64,000 bases of DNA from Tritrichomonas musculus (Eukaryota; Parabasalia; Tritrichomonadida; Tritrichomonadidae): assembly GCA_039105265.1 (NCBI GenBank), contig JAPFFF010000037.1, positions 372,001-436,000 of the forward strand, given 5' to 3'. The notes beneath the pieces are model-generated. The model searched no databases. It saw nothing but the letters and a program-made list of their open reading frames with translations, and was not told the DNA's origin. The stretch's first letter is position 1, and each line of letters begins with the position of its first letter. The position numbers and the translations under genes were made by a program. Shown piece by piece: positions 61,983 to 64,000 of this stretch.

Positions 61983-62732
61983 ATTTTTAATTTTGGAAAT
62001 TGTTAACGTACAAAAAAAAGTTTACCAAATAAATAAGCTCACCCATTTTCTTTTTAAAAGACATCAATAATTAATTATATGTCTTTTTAGTTTGAATACA
62101 ACACTCTATGATTCTCCGTTAATGAATATATATATTCATTTTCCAGACAATCATCTTTATTAATGGCATCAGCTTTGTCTCAAATAATGTTATTGCAAAG
62201 CTTATTTACTTGTTCTGTGAGCTCAAGGTTCTTTTGAAGAGATAAAACTTTACCATTAATAATTGATTCAAAAATTTCCAAGATACCAAAATGATTTTTT
62301 TCCTTGAGCTTCCACAACTCAATTTTAGTGATTTTGGCTGATTTTACACTGATTTTGATAATGGAAAACTATAAAAGCTTTCAGAAAATAGCAAATATTT
62401 ATATAAAAAACCTCAAATCAAACAGTTGCTTATTATAATTGATAATTCCACGAAATGTTTTAATGGAAATAATTATAATGCAACATTGTGAAACAATTTT
62501 TGTTTTAAAAATTTTCCATTGAAAATAAATTAAACTAAAACATCATTATTTCCATAAAAGCATTTAGTTAAGCAAAATTTATTCCAAATTTATAATCAAA
62601 TCTTAATATTTAAATATAAAATATGTTAATTTAATTATAAAATATTATGAATAAGAGAAAATTTGAGGGGTTTTTTTTTTAAAAAAAAAAAAAAAAATAC
62701 TAAAAAACAAAATCTCGTTATTCAATAAAAGG
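61983..62732. other. Divergent intergenic region with a gene relic
   Basis: Contains the minus-strand fragment at 62087-62368, an A/T tandem near 62680 (T run then A run, hairpin-like) and the promoter of the coiled-coil gene (TTATTCAATAAAAGG before the ATG at 62733). Confidence 0.5.
62087..62368 (-). pseudogene. Short coiled-coil gene relic with one in-frame stop
   Basis: 94 codons read through from an upstream stop to a TAA, interrupted by a single TGA. Protein-like blocks are ISVKSAKITKIELWKLKEKN, ILEIFESIINGKVLSLQKNL, ELTEQVNKLCNNII and KADAINKDDCLENEY. No ATG or promoter motif lies at its head. It looks like an internal or 3' fragment of a lost gene. Origin unknown. Confidence 0.4.
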
Positions 62733-64000
62733 ATGGAGTTCCATTTTCCAACAGAACTTCCTCCACTGAATTCTATTACATATTCAGAAACAGCAAAAAA
62801 GCATCTATTAATGGCCCCTGTGAAAAGTATTGAAGCCAAAAATTTAAGAAATGATATTGGAGCAATATTAAATTCAGCTAATCAGAAAAATTCAGAATCT
62901 TTACGAATCAAAACATCTGATGTAATGTCAGTTATAAAAATTATTAAGCCAGAAATGTTTCAAAGACAGCATAAAGATTCTGTTTTGCAAGAAGATATTG
63001 GTATATTGAAATCTACAATAGAAAAAATTAATTCTGATATATTTCAAACACGTGTTAAAGCAGATTTATGCAATATTAGACTCGATCCAGGCCTTTCACA
63101 AAGAGTAAGCCAAAAAATTCGTGAATTAAACGCAGATATTTCTAACATGTCAAAAAGAATTGATGCAAGTGAAGTTAAACTTCATAAAAATGAGCAAAAA
63201 ATAAACAAAAAACTCGAAAGAATAAAAGAAGAGCTTGATATAAAACTTCTCGAATTGCAACCCCAAGATCTAACAAAAACATACATGAGAATCGATAGAA
63301 TATCTACTTTTCTTCAAAATATTCAATTAAGCTTTATAATAAAAATCCTAAAAAATAATCATAAATTTCAACCGCAAGAATTAATTCTTCAACCGTTAGT
63401 AAACGAATATTCATTTACTGAAAAAGATTGCGACATTCAATCATACCAAACTCGAATAAAAAATAAAATACAACAAATTCGTCACAAAATTGAAATTGAA
63501 CGTAACAAAATACCAAACTCAAAAAAATTTATTGATTTTTTGTTAAAGGAAAACCAAGATATAGCATCTAAGATTATAAAAAGCGACAAAAATTTTGAAA
63601 TGATAGAAAAAGAACTTGATATGCGTCTTTCTGATATAGAAAGAAACATTAATTTGCTTATAAAATCTGTTGAACAATCGACTGAAAATTCCAAAGCTTT
63701 ATTATACGAACGAGACCCTATCAAAGCTCTTGAAATTGATTCAATTAATAATGTTAAACAATTAGCAAGTGACTGGGAGCTTTTTCATAAAAATAACAAT
63801 ATTGTTCAAAAGCAAGTTTTTGATATAATAGATAAATTTGATAATAATGTAACGTCAGATGGATCTTTTTTAAATCGAATTGAATCGGCTGAAAAACTTA
63901 TCAGATATTGTGTACAACGAATTTCATTATGGAAAATCGAAGAAGAAGAAAAAATGGCGCTTTCTGTCGGCGACAACGCTTTACTTCAAAAAGTTGATGA
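62733..64000 (+). CDS. Coiled-coil protein, 5' part (runs off the window)
   Basis: The ATG at 62733 opens a frame that continues to the last base: 422 codons without a stop. The N-terminus (MEFHFPTELPPLNSITYSET) is Pro-containing. Residues about 80-180 and 225-420 are charged coiled coil with Lys/Glu/Asn/Ile heptads (e.g. KKLERIKEELDIKLLELQPQ; KIEIERNKIPNSKKFIDFLL). No membrane segment. The G+C level is that of the other genes. Orientation away from RIB43A and the coiled-coil nature hint at a cytoskeletal role, but no family match is evident from the visible part. Confidence 0.8.
   Translation, partial: MEFHFPTELPPLNSITYSETAKKHLLMAPVKSIEAKNLRNDIGAILNSANQKNSESLRIKTSDVMSVIKIIKPEMFQRQHKDSVLQEDIGILKSTIEKINSDIFQTRVKADLCNIRLDPGLSQRVSQKIRELNADISNMSKRIDASEVKLHKNEQKINKKLERIKEELDIKLLELQPQDLTKTYMRIDRISTFLQNIQLSFIIKILKNNHKFQPQELILQPLVNEYSFTEKDCDIQSYQTRIKNKIQQIRHKIEIERNKIPNSKKFIDFLLKENQDIASKIIKSDKNFEMIEKELDMRLSDIERNINLLIKSVEQSTENSKALLYERDPIKALEIDSINNVKQLASDWELFHKNNNIVQKQVFDIIDKFDNNVTSDGSFLNRIESAEKLIRYCVQRISLWKIEEEEKMALSVGDNALLQKVD

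Overview
This window looks like nuclear DNA from a trichomonad (parabasalid) flagellate. Tritrichomonas foetus or a close relative is my best guess; Trichomonas vaginalis is the alternative. The support is as follows. The DNA is very AT-rich, and the coding regions are long, uninterrupted frames with no visible introns. Several start codons sit a few bases after an initiator-like TCAT(T/A)(T/A) motif. Many stop codons form TAAA, which in T. vaginalis doubles as the polyadenylation signal. Intergenic DNA holds decayed P-like and pogo-like transposases of the kinds common in this group. Homologues of CCDC39 and RIB43A mark a flagellated cell. The species call is inference.

Layout. Positions 1-2250 hold the 3' end of an unrecognised gene, a small hypothetical gene and a thioredoxin with an unusual CQPC active site. 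From about 3.5 to 13.6 kb lies a graveyard of broken DNA-transposon and host-gene relics around one small intact-looking gene (10928-11176). A tandem pseudokinase gene follows (13743-16484). Next comes a non-coding tract with a long perfect palindrome, an element with terminal inverted repeats, and a roughly 700-base A/T minisatellite/microsatellite block. A giant type I surface protein (18709-26502) carries four tandem two-lobed lectin-like modules, a beta-helix region, octapeptide repeats, a membrane anchor and a cytoplasmic tail. It is divergent from a giant USP9X/USP24-type deubiquitinase (27329-35425).

Positions 35.8-44.2 kb hold an unrecognised coiled-coil protein, ADF/cofilin, a low-complexity coiled-coil protein and CCDC39. 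Positions 44.2-49.3 kb are gene-poor, with a second terminal-inverted-repeat element, two GC-rich islands and a pogo-like transposase relic. The right end (49.3-64 kb) is gene-dense: ankyrin-repeat protein, DENN-domain protein, CNOT9/CAF40, two helical-repeat proteins flanking a tiny gene, TVP23, MED20, RIB43A, and the 5' part of a coiled-coil gene that runs off the window.

The genes do not form an operon-like set. Recurring themes are the axoneme/cytoskeleton (CCDC39, RIB43A, cofilin, coiled-coil proteins), mRNA production and turnover (MED20, CNOT9), membrane traffic (DENN, TVP23) and ubiquitin removal (USP). The most distinctive items are the giant surface protein and its recently homogenised modules, the tandem pseudokinase, and the undescribed inverted-repeat elements. 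I did not find a convincing new defence-like or enzymatic system.
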